From NCBI GenBank assembly GCA_965217095.1, contig OZ244235.1, forward strand, positions 3,844,001 to 3,908,000: a stretch of DNA of 64,000 bases. The letters are read 5' to 3'. This document shows positions 63,088 to 64,000 of this stretch, piece after piece. Source of the stretch: CAYNZV01 sp965217095. Its GTDB lineage: Bacteria; Latescibacterota; UBA2968; UBA8231. The notes beneath the pieces were generated by a model. The model had not been told where the DNA came from. It was given only the letters and a program-made list of their open reading frames with translations, and searched no databases. The translations under genes and the position numbers were made by a program. Each line of letters begins with the position of its first letter. Within the stretch, counting starts at the first letter, position 1.

Positions 63088-64000
63088 ATGCTCGAAGAAT
63101 ACGCTGACCTGAGTGCAAACGCGTCGTCCGACCGACGCCCACTTTCGGTCTCTGACCTGACGCTGCAGGTCAAGGATGTCCTGGAGGATGCTCTGCCCCC
63201 GTGCTGGGTGATGGGAGAGGTGTCGGAGTTTACCCACCATAGCTCGGGACATCGCTACTTCACCCTCGTCGACGATTCTTCGCAGCTGAGTTGCGTCATG
63301 TTCAAGTGGCAAGGACGCGGTGTTCGTTTCATACCCGAACGCGGAATGCAGATTCTCGTTCAAGGACATGTATCGGTCTACGAGCGGGGCGGCCGATATC
63401 AGTTTTACGTAACCCGGTTGCAGCCGGCGGGCGTAGGCGAACTTGCTCTAGCGTTCGAGCAGATGAAGAACCGTTTGGACGATGAGGGGCTCTTCGATCC
63501 CGAGCGCAAGCGGCCATTGCCTACCTTTCCCCGATCCGTGGGTGTAGTTACCTCGGCATCCGGGGCCGCGATTCGGGACATCCTTCAGGTTCTCGCTCGC
63601 CGCGCACCCGGTTTGCAGATTGTCTTAGCGCCGGCCCGGGTCCAGGGACCGGGCGCCGCCGAGGAGATCGCGAAGGCAATCCGGAATCTGAACGGCTACG
63701 GAGAGGTGGATATCTTGATTGTGGGACGGGGCGGAGGCTCGCCGGAAGATCTGTGGTGTTTTAATGAGGAAATAGTGGCCCGCGCCATCTATCGATCCGC
63801 CATACCCGTCATCTCGGCGGTCGGCCACGAGATAGACTATACCATCGCCGACTACGTCGCCGACTACCGCGCCGCCACCCCTTCGGCCGCCGCGGAAGTG
63901 GTCGCGGTCGAGCAAGCAGCGTTGACCAGGCGTGTCATCGAACTGCGCCGGCGACTTCGACAGACTATACAGCTGCTGCTGGCAAACATGACCCGGCGCA
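63088..64000 (+). CDS. xseA: Exodeoxyribonuclease VII large subunit (partial, cut by window end)
   Basis: The frame starts at ATG 63088, one base after the ymdB stop, and runs 304 codons to the window end. The N-terminal OB domain contains LSVSDLTLQVKDVLEDALPP and FTHHSSGHRYFTLVDDSSQL. The catalytic region begins with RSVGVVTSASGAAIRDILQV, and GRGGGSPEDLWCFNEEIVAR and GHEIDYTIADYVADYRAATP follow. XseA degrades single-stranded DNA with XseB. The remaining coiled-coil end lies outside the window. Confidence 0.97.
   Translation, partial: MLEEYADLSANASSDRRPLSVSDLTLQVKDVLEDALPPCWVMGEVSEFTHHSSGHRYFTLVDDSSQLSCVMFKWQGRGVRFIPERGMQILVQGHVSVYERGGRYQFYVTRLQPAGVGELALAFEQMKNRLDDEGLFDPERKRPLPTFPRSVGVVTSASGAAIRDILQVLARRAPGLQIVLAPARVQGPGAAEEIAKAIRNLNGYGEVDILIVGRGGGSPEDLWCFNEEIVARAIYRSAIPVISAVGHEIDYTIADYVADYRAATPSAAAEVVAVEQAALTRRVIELRRRLRQTIQLLLANMTRR

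Noticed and set aside
1..64000. CRISPR array
   Set aside because: No series of regularly spaced identical repeats was seen anywhere in the window.

Overview
The window is GC-rich bacterial DNA with dense gene packing. The gene set suggests an uncultured FCB-group Gram-negative, most likely a Latescibacterota/WS3-like lineage; this is inference from gene content. Supporting signs are a very large secreted protein with cohesin-like and dockerin-like modules and a FlgD/type-IX-like sorting tail, a B12-dependent ribonucleotide reductase, paired ExbD proteins with TonB, a POTRA-less Omp85-type barrel, and an expanded set of phytanoyl-CoA-dioxygenase-like oxygenases.

Layout. 0.2-16.4 kb is an accessory, probably catabolic island: three PhyH-family oxygenases, gamma-glutamyltransferase, a DAO-type FAD oxidoreductase, two beta-propeller glycosidase-like proteins, a PHP phosphoesterase, an NHL propeller, a mannonate-dehydratase-like TIM barrel, a CocE/NonD hydrolase and a threonine-synthase-like enzyme. 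16.4-18.1 kb is decayed DNA: the 3' remnant of a tail-fibre/S74-type gene carrying three in-frame stops and a frameshifted methyltransferase. Two tRNA genes (Leu-UAA, Cys-GCA) follow with their own promoter. 18.4-29.0 kb is housekeeping: thyA-pheA on the plus strand, then topA-xerC-hslV-hslU plus a lipoprotein on the minus strand (an order also known from Firmicutes), then map and a PhnP-like hydrolase. 29.2-32.4 kb is a deoxyribonucleotide module: nrdJ with a consensus promoter, two tandem NrdR boxes and a structured leader, and nrdR itself upstream.

32.5-46.2 kb is a co-directional minus-strand block: pseudopeptidase, FtsX-like permease, two DUF6785/OPT-like membrane proteins, TPR protein, ExbB, ExbD, ExbD, TonB. 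It is interrupted at 36.0-38.1 kb by a 2.06-kb IS1595-like element with 29-bp inverted ends, an 8-bp target duplication and passenger genes. The insertion cut the last 26 codons off the second DUF6785 gene; the missing 3' end is still readable on the other side of the element. This block is the best candidate in the window for an undescribed envelope/transport system.

46.3-50.9 kb holds an ECF sigma/anti-sigma pair, accD, an Omp85-like barrel, surE and a small conserved gene. 51.0-55.9 kb is one 1639-residue secreted multidomain protein. 56.0-64.0 kb is a housekeeping run: rpmI-rplT-pheS-pheT-(zapB-like)-zapA-rny-ymdB-xseA, the last cut by the window end.

A caution for the whole window: five places show a coding sequence broken by an apparent loss of one base (CocE, beta-propeller, methyltransferase, IS passenger, and possibly the pseudopeptidase/FtsX junction). 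All five shifts are of the same class, so assembly or read error must be excluded before any is called a true pseudogene.
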